NCBI GenBank assembly: GCA_902616615.1
Contig: CACMTN010000002.1
Span: 1 to 64,000 of the forward strand
Direction of reading: 5' to 3'
DNA length: 64,000 bases
Source: an uncultured SAR116 cluster alpha proteobacterium
GTDB lineage: Bacteria > Pseudomonadota > Alphaproteobacteria > Puniceispirillales > Marisalimonadaceae
A program made the translations under genes and the position numbers. The notes below the pieces were generated by a model, which saw only the letters and a list, made by a program, of their open reading frames with translations, was not told the origin of the DNA and searched no databases. Position 1 is the first letter of the stretch. The number at the start of each line of letters is the position of its first letter. This document shows, in pieces, positions 49,385 to 60,631 of the stretch.

Positions 49385-50125
49385 TTAGAATTTCCAACCA
49401 CTATGAAGAGCAACTATTCCATTAGATAAATTTCTGTACCTCACCCTTGAAAATCCAATTACTGATAGCATTTGGCTAATTTCGGCTTGAGTTGGAAATT
49501 TTCTTATAGATTCAACAAGATATTCATATGCTTCTTTATCACCAGTAACTTTATATCCAATTACTGGCATGATTTTGAAGGACCACAAATCATAAAATTT
49601 TTTTAGAAATTCATTTTCCATATGGCTAAATTCTAGACAAATAAATCTTCCACCAGGTTTTAAAATACGATAAATTTCTTTTAATGATTTATTTTTATCA
49701 GTAATATTTCTCAAGCCAAAACTCATAGTTACTCTATCAAAAGAATTGTCTAATACTGGAATTTTTTCTGCACTTGCAATTGTCCAATAAAGTTTATTTA
49801 TATTTCTGTATTTTTGTTTACCAATTTGAATCATTTCTTCATTTATATCATAAACATGAGCTGAATTGCCGCCAGCATTTAAAAACATATAGGCAATATC
49901 TCCTGTTCCTCCAGCAATGTCAGCTAAAGTTTGATTTGTTTGAGGCGCTAACCAATTAATTAAATTTTTTTTCCAACTTCTATGAATACCTAAGCTAGTT
50001 ATGTCATTCATAAGATCGTATTTGCTAGCAACTGAATCGAAGATATTATTCACCAGTTTTTGCTTTTCGGTTTTTTTTACAAATTTATAACCAAAGTCCA
50101 CAATTTTTTCATTTTTATTTACCAT
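49385..50125 (-). CDS. ubiE: Demethylubiquinone/demethylmenaquinone C-methyltransferase UbiE
   Basis: UbiE (246 residues) is the SAM-dependent C-methyltransferase of quinone synthesis. SAM motif I is DIAGGTGDIAYMF (69-81) and the family signatures YDLMNDITSLGIHRSWK (36-52) and RVTMSFGLRNITDK are present. It is the first gene of the leftward ubiE-ubiB group and is divergent from mutM over 84 bp. Confidence 0.96.
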   Translation of the reverse strand: MVNKNEKIVDFGYKFVKKTEKQKLVNNIFDSVASKYDLMNDITSLGIHRSWKKNLINWLAPQTNQTLADIAGGTGDIAYMFLNAGGNSAHVYDINEEMIQIGKQKYRNINKLYWTIASAEKIPVLDNSFDRVTMSFGLRNITDKNKSLKEIYRILKPGGRFICLEFSHMENEFLKKFYDLWSFKIMPVIGYKVTGDKEAYEYLVESIRKFPTQAEISQMLSVIGFSRVRYRNLSNGIVALHSGWKF

Positions 50126-50209
50126 TATTTACCTAGACAATATATTAAATATTAATTTAAATTAATATACTTTTTAAATTTATTTAAAGATAGACTAAAA
50201 AGGACAAAA

Positions 50210-51043
50210 ATGCCCGAATTACCTGAAGTTGAAACTGTATGTTTAGCTTTATCTAAAATTATAAACTATTCAAAAGTTAGAAAAATAAAAGTTTTTAGAA
50301 AAGATTTGAGATGGGAAATAAGAAAAAAATTTATAACTGATTTGCAAGAAGACGTGCTAATAAAGCCCTATCGAAGGGGTAAATATATTTTAATATCAAC
50401 TTTAAAACAAAAAATATTACTAATACATTTAGGTATGAGTGGACAAGTAAAAATTAGTTCTAACAAATATAATAGAGCAAAGCACGATCATTTAATAATA
50501 AATATAGAAAGCAAATACAACAAGATTTATTCGCTTATATATAATGATCCAAGACGTTTCGGATTTATAGACTTATTTAAGTTAAAAGAAGTTGAACATC
50601 ATTTTCTGTTAAAAAAATTGGGAGTAGATCCTCTAGGGAATGAATTCAATGTAGATTATCTGAAAAAAAAAATTAGTAATAGATCAAAATGTATAAAAAG
50701 TATATTAATGGATCAAACTATAATAGCTGGTTTAGGTAATATATATGCTAGTGAGATTTTATATAAAGCAAAAATAAACCCTTTAAGAAGCGCAGATAGT
50801 TTAAATTTAAAACATCTTAAATCTATTATAACTTCTACAAAATTTACATTAAAACAATCAATTAGTATGGGTGGAACTTCGATAAAAGATCATTTGCAAC
50901 CAGATGGAAAACTTGGTTATTTTGTTCAAAAACTTCAAGTTTATGGAAAAAAAAATCAAAATTGTAATAATTGTAATAATTTAATATCAATGATTTTTAT
51001 AAATAACCGATCAACTTACTTTTGTAGTAATTGTCAAAAGTAA
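50210..51043 (+). CDS. mutM: Formamidopyrimidine-DNA glycosylase
   Basis: MutM/Fpg (277 residues) removes 8-oxoguanine and other oxidised bases. The N-terminal PELPEVETV provides the catalytic Pro2 and Glu3 after methionine removal. A helix-two-turn-helix with a Lys-rich loop follows, and a C-terminal zinc finger of two CxxC pairs (CNNC and CSNC) ends the protein. AAGGA precedes the ATG. The position between ubiE and rpsT is typical for Alphaproteobacteria. Confidence 0.96.
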   Translation: MPELPEVETVCLALSKIINYSKVRKIKVFRKDLRWEIRKKFITDLQEDVLIKPYRRGKYILISTLKQKILLIHLGMSGQVKISSNKYNRAKHDHLIINIESKYNKIYSLIYNDPRRFGFIDLFKLKEVEHHFLLKKLGVDPLGNEFNVDYLKKKISNRSKCIKSILMDQTIIAGLGNIYASEILYKAKINPLRSADSLNLKHLKSIITSTKFTLKQSISMGGTSIKDHLQPDGKLGYFVQKLQVYGKKNQNCNNCNNLISMIFINNRSTYFCSNCQK

Positions 51044-51075
51044 AGCTTGTACTGAACAAATACGATTTTAAAAGC

Positions 51076-51104
51076 TTGACATTGTGCAAAGAAAAACATA
51101 ATTG
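51076..51104 (+). promoter_or_regulatory. Sigma-70-type promoter for rpsT
   Basis: A perfect -35 hexamer TTGACA is at 51076-51081. Candidate -10 sequences are CATAAT at 51097-51102 (15-base spacer) or TAATTG at 51099-51104 (17-base spacer). The region precedes rpsT by about 27 bp. The -35 is unusual for such AT-rich DNA and makes this one of the more credible promoters in the window. Confidence 0.5.
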
Positions 51105-51130
51105 ATATTAAAACTTTTATAGGTGAAAAT

Positions 51131-51394
51131 ATGGCAAATCATGCTTCTGCAAAAAAAAGAATTAGAAGAAATGCTAGAATGGAAATTATTAATAAAATAA
51201 GAAAAAATAGAGTTAGATCTTTTATAAAAAAAGTTGAATTAGCAATTGAAAAAGCAGATAAGGAAAAAGCTAAAGAAGCTTTTGTTCAGGCTCAACCCGA
51301 AATGCACAGATCTGTTACAAAAGGTATTTTTAAGAAAAACACTATTGCAAGAAAATTATCTAGACTTTCTTCAAGAATAAAAAAAATAGCATAA
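51131..51394 (+). CDS. rpsT: 30S ribosomal protein S20
   Basis: S20 (87 residues) is a small, very basic helical protein that binds 16S rRNA. The sequence begins MANHASAKKRIRRNARM and has long Lys/Arg-rich helices, as in the family. It is monocistronic, as judged by a promoter upstream and a strong terminator downstream. Confidence 0.97.
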   Translation: MANHASAKKRIRRNARMEIINKIRKNRVRSFIKKVELAIEKADKEKAKEAFVQAQPEMHRSVTKGIFKKNTIARKLSRLSSRIKKIA

Positions 51395-51419
51395 GCTTAC
51401 TGTTTGCAAAATTCGATAA

Positions 51420-51447
51420 AAAAGAGGTTAGGGCCTCTTTTTTTTTG
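51420..51447 (+). terminator. Intrinsic terminator of rpsT
   Basis: AAAGAGG (51421-51427) pairs with CCTCTTT (51434-51440) around a 6-nt loop, followed by an uninterrupted run of T to 51446. This is the clearest rho-independent terminator in the window, 26 bp after the rpsT stop. Confidence 0.85.
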
Positions 51448-51879
51448 GGAAAAATAATCAATTCAACGATTCGCAATATCAAAAAAATTAAATTTAGAAA
51501 AAAGTTTAAATTATTCCTTAGATGATTTTATATTTTTAAATAAAAAGTTTTTTTAAAATTTAAATTATTATTAGAGAGAATCATAATAAATTCAATGCAA
51601 TATGATCAAATATTAGAAATTAATATTAAGAATGGTTTTTTTTACCAATTATATTTATTTAATTGTGTTAACTAATTTTAAAAAAAAATAAAATTTTAGT
51701 ATGCTGTTTTATTTATGTTTTTTATTAAATAATAAAAATCAATATGTTTTTTTATTTTATTAGAATTTGAATTCTTGCTAATGATCCAGAGCCATATATA
51801 AAATAGTTCATTAAAATATATAGTGAATTTATTAAAAATCTCATTGTAACTTTTTCCAACTAATTAGGGTTTTGGTCAA
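51448..51879. other. Long AT-rich gene-free stretch before dnaA (candidate oriC or dnaA regulatory region)
   Basis: Between the rpsT terminator and dnaA there are about 430 bp with no plausible gene, far longer than other gaps in the window. It is extremely AT-rich with long A and T runs and includes an imperfect dyad around 51758-51783 (GAATTTGAATTC core). No clear TTATnCACA DnaA box was found; the best partial match is TGTGTTAAC at 51664-51672. It could be a replication origin, but many Alphaproteobacteria have oriC near hemE instead. Confidence 0.4.
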
Positions 51880-53319
51880 ATGAATGAAATGGAAGTTGAA
51901 ATAGAAAATGGTAACGACCATAAAGCAGTTGACCCAATTGATATTTTAAATGTTCAAAAACATAAATGGGAACAAATCCAAGTCTCAATTTCTAAAAACA
52001 TCAAAGAAATTTTTTGGAAAGCATGGATAAAGCCTCTGAAATTTCAAAAATTTGAAAATAAAATTTTATATCTTTCAACAGAATCAAAGATAATATCTAA
52101 TAGAGCTGAAACACATTATTATGAGACTATTTTTCTCGAAGCATCAAACTTTTTTAAACCTCTAAAAAGAGTAAAATTTTCTACAATCTCTCTACATAAA
52201 AAAGAAAAAATTTTTAGTAGTAATGATGAGCTAGATTACAAAGAAACTAAACCAAAAGAATATAATAATCTCTCATTTGTTGATAGTGTGTCTATGAACT
52301 TAAATTCTAAATTTACTTTTAAAAATTTTATTGTGGGTGAATCTAATCGAATGCCATATGCAGCTTCTAAAAGAATATGTGAAAAAAATTCTTTAATTTA
52401 CAATCCTCTTTATATTCATGGTGATGTAGGTATGGGAAAAACACATTTGTTAAACGCTATTGCGATAGAACTAAAGAAAAACTTTCCCAATTTGAAAATT
52501 GTTCTAATGTCTGCTGAAAGATTCATGTATCAATTTATAAAAGCAATAAGGTTAAAAGATACTATAAAATTTAAGGATCAATTTCGATCTATTGATATTT
52601 TAATAATTGATGATATTCAATTTATAGGTGGAAAGGAGTCCACCCAGGAAGAGTTTTTCTACACATTTAATGATTTGATTAATCAAGGTAAACAAATAAT
52701 CATTTCATCAAATAAATCTCCAGTTGATTTATTATCTTTAGATCAAAAGCTCAAATCAAGATTAGCAGGTGGATTAGTTGTAGATTTTTTACCAACAAGT
52801 TATGAATTAAGACTAGAAATATTAACTCAAAAAGTTGATCTATTAAATCTTAATATACCTACAGACGTTCTTAAGTTTTTAGCAGGCAAAATTGTCAATA
52901 ATATTAGAGAATTAGAAGGTGCGTTAAATCGTATTTGGGCAAATTATGAATTAACAGGTAAAACAATTAATATAGAAAATTCTAAAGTGTTATTATCTGA
53001 CATTCTTTCAGTGCATGAAAAAATAATATCAATTAATTATATTCAAAAACAAGTTTCATATTACTATAATATGGATTTGAATGATATGTCTTCATCTAGA
53101 AGATCTATAAGTATTGCTAGACCTAGACAAATTGCTATGTATCTTTGTAAATACTTAACAAGTTTTTCTTATCCTGAAATTGGGAAATCGTTTGGAGGAA
53201 AAGACCATACAACTGTCATCCATGCAGTGAAAAAAATTGAAACATTACTGAATGATGATCAAAAACTAAAAAAACAAATTTTTGAATTAAAACAAGCCAT
53301 CTTTTCAATTAAAAGTTAA
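51880..53319 (+). CDS. dnaA: Chromosomal replication initiator protein DnaA
   Basis: DnaA (479 residues) is the AAA+ initiator that opens oriC. Domain I (about 25-100) precedes a variable linker. The AAA+ domain has Walker A GDVGMGKT (181-188), Walker B ILIIDDIQF, and sensor motifs. The C-terminal DNA-binding domain bears the signature GGKDHTTVIHAVKKI. The N-terminus is about 20 residues longer than usual; a second ATG three codons on is also possible. Confidence 0.97.
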   Translation: MNEMEVEIENGNDHKAVDPIDILNVQKHKWEQIQVSISKNIKEIFWKAWIKPLKFQKFENKILYLSTESKIISNRAETHYYETIFLEASNFFKPLKRVKFSTISLHKKEKIFSSNDELDYKETKPKEYNNLSFVDSVSMNLNSKFTFKNFIVGESNRMPYAASKRICEKNSLIYNPLYIHGDVGMGKTHLLNAIAIELKKNFPNLKIVLMSAERFMYQFIKAIRLKDTIKFKDQFRSIDILIIDDIQFIGGKESTQEEFFYTFNDLINQGKQIIISSNKSPVDLLSLDQKLKSRLAGGLVVDFLPTSYELRLEILTQKVDLLNLNIPTDVLKFLAGKIVNNIRELEGALNRIWANYELTGKTINIENSKVLLSDILSVHEKIISINYIQKQVSYYYNMDLNDMSSSRRSISIARPRQIAMYLCKYLTSFSYPEIGKSFGGKDHTTVIHAVKKIETLLNDDQKLKKQIFELKQAIFSIKS

Positions 53320-53354
53320 CATATTAAGCCATAAAATTTCTTAGTCGTAATTGC

Positions 53355-53384
53355 TTGCTGAAATAAGTTTAAACATGTTATAAT
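53355..53384 (+). promoter_or_regulatory. Sigma-70-type promoter for dnaN
   Basis: TTGCTG at 53355-53360 and a perfect TATAAT at 53379-53384 are separated by 18 bp in the 109-bp dnaA-dnaN gap. It would start transcription about 38 bp before the dnaN ATG, whose ribosome-binding site (GAGG) is near 53418. Confidence 0.5.
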
Positions 53385-53428
53385 TAATCAGTAAACATTA
53401 TTTTCTTATAAGTAATTGAGGCTATATT

Positions 53429-54538
53429 ATGGATTTTACTATAGATAGGAACACCCTCTTGAAGCCACTTGGTCATATTTACTCTGTGGTAGAAAGAAGA
53501 AACACCATACCTATTTTATCTAATGTACTATTAGAAACCAATTCATCTAAAGTATCATTTACTGCCACAGATATGGATATAGATATTATAGAAGAAACAG
53601 GCTGTATAGTGGCAAAACAAGGAAAAGTAACACTAGCAGCTCATACATTACACGACATAGTAAGAAAACTTCCTGATGGATCAGAAATAAGAATTGAACA
53701 TAAAAATTTAAATGTGGAATTATCTTCAGGAAAATCTAAATTTATCCTACCAACCTTGCCAGTTGATGATTATCCAATTATGTCAAATATCGAAAAAGGT
53801 CATGAATTTACCCTTCAATCAATAGATCTAGCCAACTTAATTGATAATACAAAATTTGCAATCTCATTAGAGGAAACACGCTATTATTTAAATGGCATTT
53901 TTTTGCACGTTCCTGATTCAAACAAAAAAAAACTTAGAGCTGTTGCAACTGATGGTCACAGATTGGCTCAAGCTGAAATACCTATACCGGGTGGTGCAGA
54001 AAACATGCCGGGAATAATTTTGCCTCGAAAAGCTGTCGGTGAAATCAGAAAATTGACTGACGTGACAGAAGGTGAAATAAAAATCACGATTTCAAGTAAT
54101 AAGGCTCAGTTTGTTTTTCCAAACTCAATATTAACTACAAAATTAATTGATGGTTCTTTTCCAGATTACCAAAGGGTTATTCCAAAAGAAAATTTAAATA
54201 AACTCGTTGTTCAAAATTCAGAATTTTCCAAGGCAATCGACAGAGTATCAACAGTTTCAATGGAAAAATCAAGGGCAGTAAAAATTTCATTAAGAAATAA
54301 TATGTTATCATTAAATGTAAATAGTCATGATTTAGGAGACGCTTCAGAAGATCTGGAAATAGATTACAACAATGATGATTTAGATATTGGATTTAATTCA
54401 AAATACTTATTAGATATAGCTTCACAGATACAAGGTAAAGAAATTGAAATTTTATTGTCAGACTCTGCTTCGCCAGCATTAATTACAGACCCAGAACAAG
54501 ATGGTGTCATTTTTGTTTTAATGCCTATGAGAGTTTGA
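53429..54538 (+). CDS. dnaN: DNA polymerase III beta subunit (sliding clamp)
   Basis: DnaN (369 residues) forms the ring that tethers DNA polymerase III. The three-domain clamp pattern is visible: the N-terminus with NTIPILSNVLLE, the middle domain with TDGHRLAQAEI, and the C-terminal PALITDPEQDGVIFVLMPMRV, including the hydrophobic protein-binding pocket and the conserved end. It sits between dnaA and recF. Confidence 0.98.
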   Translation: MDFTIDRNTLLKPLGHIYSVVERRNTIPILSNVLLETNSSKVSFTATDMDIDIIEETGCIVAKQGKVTLAAHTLHDIVRKLPDGSEIRIEHKNLNVELSSGKSKFILPTLPVDDYPIMSNIEKGHEFTLQSIDLANLIDNTKFAISLEETRYYLNGIFLHVPDSNKKKLRAVATDGHRLAQAEIPIPGGAENMPGIILPRKAVGEIRKLTDVTEGEIKITISSNKAQFVFPNSILTTKLIDGSFPDYQRVIPKENLNKLVVQNSEFSKAIDRVSTVSMEKSRAVKISLRNNMLSLNVNSHDLGDASEDLEIDYNNDDLDIGFNSKYLLDIASQIQGKEIEILLSDSASPALITDPEQDGVIFVLMPMRV

Positions 54539-54575
54539 TTTTCTATCAGATTTAATTTAAAAATCTAGGAGAAAA

Positions 54576-55799
54576 ATGAACAATAATATTTTTAATTTTA
54601 AAGAGAATATTCTCAATATAGAACACACTAAAAGTTTTTATATTGAAAAATTAACAATAAAAAACTTTAGAAATCACTTAAATTTAAATTTTTATTTAAA
54701 AAACTCTTCAATACTAATTTATGGTGGAAATGGTTCTGGCAAAACTAATATATTGGAAGCAATTTCTTTGTTAAATCAAGGTAAAGGCCTAAGAAAAGCA
54801 AATATAGAAAATTTTTTAAATCAAGAAGAAAATAATAATATTATCGATAAAATTTGGGGTATAAATGCTGATTATGTTGGTCCTAAAGGAAAAATCAATA
54901 TTGGTACTGGCTTAAAAAAAACCATATCCAAAAATTCAAGAATTGCTAAAATTAACTCAGATCTTACTCCTTTGAGCTCTTTAGGAAAAATTTTAAATAT
55001 ATCATGGATCACGCCACAAATGTGTCTTTTGATCTTAACTAGCATGAGTGAGAAACGGCGTTTTATTGATAGATTAACTTTATCAATAGATAATTTACAT
55101 TTAAATAGAGTATATAAATATGAAAAACTATTAAGACAGAGAAAAAAACTTTTAATGCAACCAAATAATGATAAGACTTGGTTAGATACTATAGAAACCC
55201 AAATTGGTGAATTGTCTATTGCCATAATTGCAAGAAGACTAGATTTGATAGAAGAGCTTGAAAATTTAAATAATGTAGAATTTAAAAATAATTCTTTGAT
55301 CAAACATTTTCCTTCTGTAGAACTTACAATTTCTGGAACGATAGAAACATTACTTTCTAAAAAATCAGCCGCAGAAGTTGAAGATTATATCAAATTAGAA
55401 CTAAAAAAATCACGATATGATTTTGAACTATCAGTTCCTGGTCCAAATAATTCTTCAATTGAAATATTTAATAGAAATAACAATAAAAACTTAGATATTT
55501 CTTCAACAGGTGAGCAAAAACTTTTATTAATTTCAATTATTTTATCACATGCTAGATTGTTAAATCATAAATTTAACATGGCCCCAATTTTGTTATTAGA
55601 TGATATAGTTGAGCATTTAGACGATAAGCATAGAAAAGCATTATTTATTGAGATATCAAGACATCGCGCGCAAACTTGGTTTACAAGCACAAGTAAAGAT
55701 GCATTTTTAGAATATCCAAGTTTTATTGATAAAATAAATCTTAAAAAAATTAAGGAAAATTTTGATGGTAATTATCACTTTAGGTACGGGGATATTTAA
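54576..55799 (+). CDS. recF: DNA replication and repair protein RecF
   Basis: RecF (407 residues) is an ABC-type ATPase that helps load RecA at gaps. Walker A is GGNGSGKT at 50-57, the signature region is STGEQKLLLI, and Walker B is LLLDDIVEHLD. The N-terminus carries about 20 residues before the normal YIEKLTIKNFRNH start, with no alternative ATG there. AGGAG precedes the start. Its stop directly abuts the gyrB ATG. Confidence 0.95.
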   Translation: MNNNIFNFKENILNIEHTKSFYIEKLTIKNFRNHLNLNFYLKNSSILIYGGNGSGKTNILEAISLLNQGKGLRKANIENFLNQEENNNIIDKIWGINADYVGPKGKINIGTGLKKTISKNSRIAKINSDLTPLSSLGKILNISWITPQMCLLILTSMSEKRRFIDRLTLSIDNLHLNRVYKYEKLLRQRKKLLMQPNNDKTWLDTIETQIGELSIAIIARRLDLIEELENLNNVEFKNNSLIKHFPSVELTISGTIETLLSKKSAAEVEDYIKLELKKSRYDFELSVPGPNNSSIEIFNRNNNKNLDISSTGEQKLLLISIILSHARLLNHKFNMAPILLLDDIVEHLDDKHRKALFIEISRHRAQTWFTSTSKDAFLEYPSFIDKINLKKIKENFDGNYHFRYGDI

Positions 55800-58235
<2,436 letters not shown>

Positions 58236-58237
58236 GG

Positions 58238-59470
58238 TTAGTTTAATACATTATCCTTTCTCATAATGTGGTTTGAAATTTGTTGAGATGTAAATGCACT
58301 AAGGGTCCATCCAAGGTGTCCATGACCAGTGTTGTAAAATACCCCAGGCAATTTTCCACTACCAACTTTTGGTACCATGCTAGGTGTCATTGGCCTTAAT
58401 CCTGCCCATGGAATTGCATGTTCGGTTGATACTTTAGGAAAAAGCTCATTACACCACCTAATTAGAGGATTTATTCTATCAGCTCTAATATCTTTATTGT
58501 ACCCGTTAAATTCTGCAGTTCCTGCAACTCTAAATCTGTCTTTTCCTAATCTACTTGATACAATTTTAGCCTTATCATCTAGTAAAGAGACATAAGGAGC
58601 GTTTCTAACACTATCTTTATCGTTAAGTAATACTGTGATGGAATAACCCTTTACAGGATATATATTTACATTGTCACCTAAATCGTTTGCTATAAATTTA
58701 CTATTCACGCCAGCACAAACTACAATTCCATCATAATTTTGTTTATGAATTTTATTTGATCTATTAAAGGTAATAATTGGTTGTTTTTTGTCGTGATTAA
58801 CTCTAACAATTTCTGTTTCATAAAAGAATTTTACACCCTTTTTTTCACAAGCCTTAGCTAATAATTTTGTGAACTTATGAATATCCCCAGACATATCACT
58901 TTTAGTGTAAAATCCTCCAATAAAGTTTTTAAGATTTAAAGTTGGTTCTATTGATAACATTTCATCTTTTGAAACTTCCCTTCTATCTAACCCTGCTTCT
59001 AAAAGCCATTTATTTACTTCTCTACCATGTTTTAATGAGTCATGACATTCACATAAATGCATAATACCTTTCTCTTCAAGGTCCAGTTTAATATTTTCCT
59101 TTTCCAAAATTCTTTTGAATTCGTCTCTGCTATCTATAGCCATTTTTGCTGTTAAAATTGTATTTTTTTTGTGATCTGGAATATTACTTATAAAATCTAA
59201 TATCCAGCCAATTTTATGGAAATTTAACTTTGGACTGAATAGCAATGGCGCATCTTTTTTTAACATCCATTGGATACCTTTTCCAATTGTTGACCAACTA
59301 TTCCAAACTTCAGCATTACAGGCTGATAATTGACCACCATTTGCAAAACTAGTTTCCATTGCAGCATATCGGTTTTTGTCAAAAACGGAAACAATATACC
59401 CTTTTTCTAAAAGTTGGTAAGCAGTGGTTATGCCAGTTATACCTGCTCCAATTATTGCTATATTTTTCAT
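58238..59470 (-). CDS. DadA-like FAD-dependent D-amino-acid dehydrogenase
   Basis: A 410-residue flavoprotein of the DadA/glycine oxidase (DAO) family. The dinucleotide loop is GAGITG (8-13), followed by ETSFANGGQLSACNAEVW, the DadA-type signature. FAD contacts near the C-terminus include NTGHGHLGWTLS. DadA-type enzymes oxidise D-amino acids to 2-oxo acids and ammonia, feeding the respiratory chain. Control by a glycine riboswitch upstream suggests that glycine or a close analogue such as sarcosine may be the substrate or inducer here. The ATG has GGAG at minus-strand positions 59477-59480. Confidence 0.88.
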   Translation of the reverse strand: MKNIAIIGAGITGITTAYQLLEKGYIVSVFDKNRYAAMETSFANGGQLSACNAEVWNSWSTIGKGIQWMLKKDAPLLFSPKLNFHKIGWILDFISNIPDHKKNTILTAKMAIDSRDEFKRILEKENIKLDLEEKGIMHLCECHDSLKHGREVNKWLLEAGLDRREVSKDEMLSIEPTLNLKNFIGGFYTKSDMSGDIHKFTKLLAKACEKKGVKFFYETEIVRVNHDKKQPIITFNRSNKIHKQNYDGIVVCAGVNSKFIANDLGDNVNIYPVKGYSITVLLNDKDSVRNAPYVSLLDDKAKIVSSRLGKDRFRVAGTAEFNGYNKDIRADRINPLIRWCNELFPKVSTEHAIPWAGLRPMTPSMVPKVGSGKLPGVFYNTGHGHLGWTLSAFTSQQISNHIMRKDNVLN

Positions 59471-59477
59471 AATAAAC

Positions 59478-59525
59478 TCCGTGACAAAGTTATTTTAAAT
59501 TAAAGATCACCCCATCTGTCACGGA
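59478..59525 (-). promoter_or_regulatory. Inverted repeat pairing the riboswitch 3' end with the dadA ribosome-binding site
   Basis: The 9-mer at 59478-59486 and the 9-mer at 59517-59525 are perfect inverted repeats separated by 30 bases. In the minus-strand RNA the upstream copy is UCCGUGACA, which overlaps the 3' side of the P1 stem of glycine aptamer 2; the downstream copy is UGUCACGGA, which contains part of the GGAG ribosome-binding site. Pairing of the two would hide the ribosome-binding site, and formation of P1 by the bound aptamer would prevent it. Confidence 0.65.
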
Positions 59526-59670
59526 ACCTGAAAGACTGACCAAAATTGGCTTACCCCTTCGGTGGATGATAAAATCATCACTCTCCAGATTATCAACTTT
59601 TTGTGTTTCGGGTGCCTGAGAGTTTCCGGGGCGGTTGCTCCTTCGGCGGTTATAAATAACTCTCTCACAC
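59512..59670 (-). promoter_or_regulatory. Tandem glycine riboswitch upstream of the dadA-like gene
   Basis: Two glycine aptamers (gcvT element) lie head to tail on the minus strand. Aptamer 1 (59670 to about 59603) has GUGU/ACAC as outer stem, GCCGAAGGAGCAA and AAACUCUCAGGCA. Aptamer 2 (59590 to about 59512) has AUCUG/CAGAU as P1, a P2 hairpin GAUGA-UUUA-UCAUC, CACCGAAGGGG, and CUUUCAGG. The linker is about 12 nt. These are the conserved core positions of the family. The element ends 42 bases before the dadA-like start and has no strong poly-U terminator, so control is more likely at translation. Confidence 0.92.
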
Positions 59671-59732
59671 AAAAAGACAATGATATGATTAGATTAACAA
59701 TGTTTAAAAATAAAAACAATAGAATAAAATCT

Positions 59733-60617
59733 TTAAATTTTAATCTGAAACTTAGAGACCATAAAAACTCCAAGACAAGAAACTAGCAAACCCAAAAAGT
59801 CAAAAAAAGTAAGTGTTTCTTCTATTATTAAAAAAGCAAGTAAAGCTGAAATAGGTGGAACCAAAAAAAATAAAGTAGATGTTTCATTTGCTTTATTATT
59901 TGCTAGTAACCACATCAGTATTAAAAAAGCACCTAATGAAATAGCAAAAACTTGCCATGACATAGCTAAAATAAAATCATCTGAAAAATTTATAAAAAAT
60001 TCTTCAAAACAAAGTGCTAATATAAGATGAAAAATTGAGGCGCTTAATGCTTGTAAAAAATTATTTCCAGATAGAGATAAATCAGACCCTATTTTTTTTT
60101 GCCAAATAATACCTAGCGAAGATGAAACAAGCCCAACTATTCCAGCAAAAAATGCAATTGGGGTCAAACCATCAATGAGATCAGAGACTATAATTATAAT
60201 TGCACCACTAAATCCTAAGAGAATTCCTAGCCATTGAAATTTAGTCAGAGTTTCATTCAAATAAATTTTTGCTAAAATTGATGTTAGAATAGGTTGTAAT
60301 GAGACTATTAACGCAATAAGAGTAGCTGATATACCTTTAGACAAAGAAAAAAAAACCCCACCTAAATATAAGCCATGAAATAATAACCCGCTTATGGATG
60401 CATTTTTAAAAGATTTGATAGAAATATATGTATGTTTTGAATAAAAAATAAAAAATAGAAAAAAAAAGAAGGCAACTACCGCAAATCTTATTGATAGAGA
60501 AAGAAAAGGTGGAGCATTATCAACAATTATTTTACTTGTAATAAATGCTGAAGACCATAATATTACAAAAATTATTGGTATTATATTAAAAATATGAACA
60601 ACTTTCTTATTTAACAA
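59733..60617 (-). CDS. EamA/DMT-family transporter
   Basis: A 294-residue integral membrane protein with about ten hydrophobic segments and the two EamA repeats; VSLQPILTSILAKIYLNE in the first half and FFLVPPISALLAFLIIEE in the second are the repeated family pattern. Most members export amino acids or metabolites, and the substrate is unknown. The start at 60617 is TTG without a clear ribosome-binding site, so the start is uncertain. It lies directly upstream of the glycine riboswitch on the same strand. Confidence 0.85.
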   Translation of the reverse strand: MLNKKVVHIFNIIPIIFVILWSSAFITSKIIVDNAPPFLSLSIRFAVVAFFFFLFFIFYSKHTYISIKSFKNASISGLLFHGLYLGGVFFSLSKGISATLIALIVSLQPILTSILAKIYLNETLTKFQWLGILLGFSGAIIIIVSDLIDGLTPIAFFAGIVGLVSSSLGIIWQKKIGSDLSLSGNNFLQALSASIFHLILALCFEEFFINFSDDFILAMSWQVFAISLGAFLILMWLLANNKANETSTLFFLVPPISALLAFLIIEETLTFFDFLGLLVSCLGVFMVSKFQIKI

Positions 60618-60631
60618 ACTATCATAATAAA

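Noticed and set aside
51448-51879. Clear DnaA boxes proving oriC
   Set aside because: Only partial matches with two or more mismatches (for example 51664-51672); the origin claim is therefore kept as a hypothesis.
54872-55303. A 143-codon open frame on the minus strand
   Set aside because: Antisense to recF; no protein features.
59490-59786. Several short open frames (60-84 codons) on both strands between dadA and the EamA gene
   Set aside because: They coincide with the glycine riboswitch and its flanks; codon patterns and amino-acid content are not protein-like.
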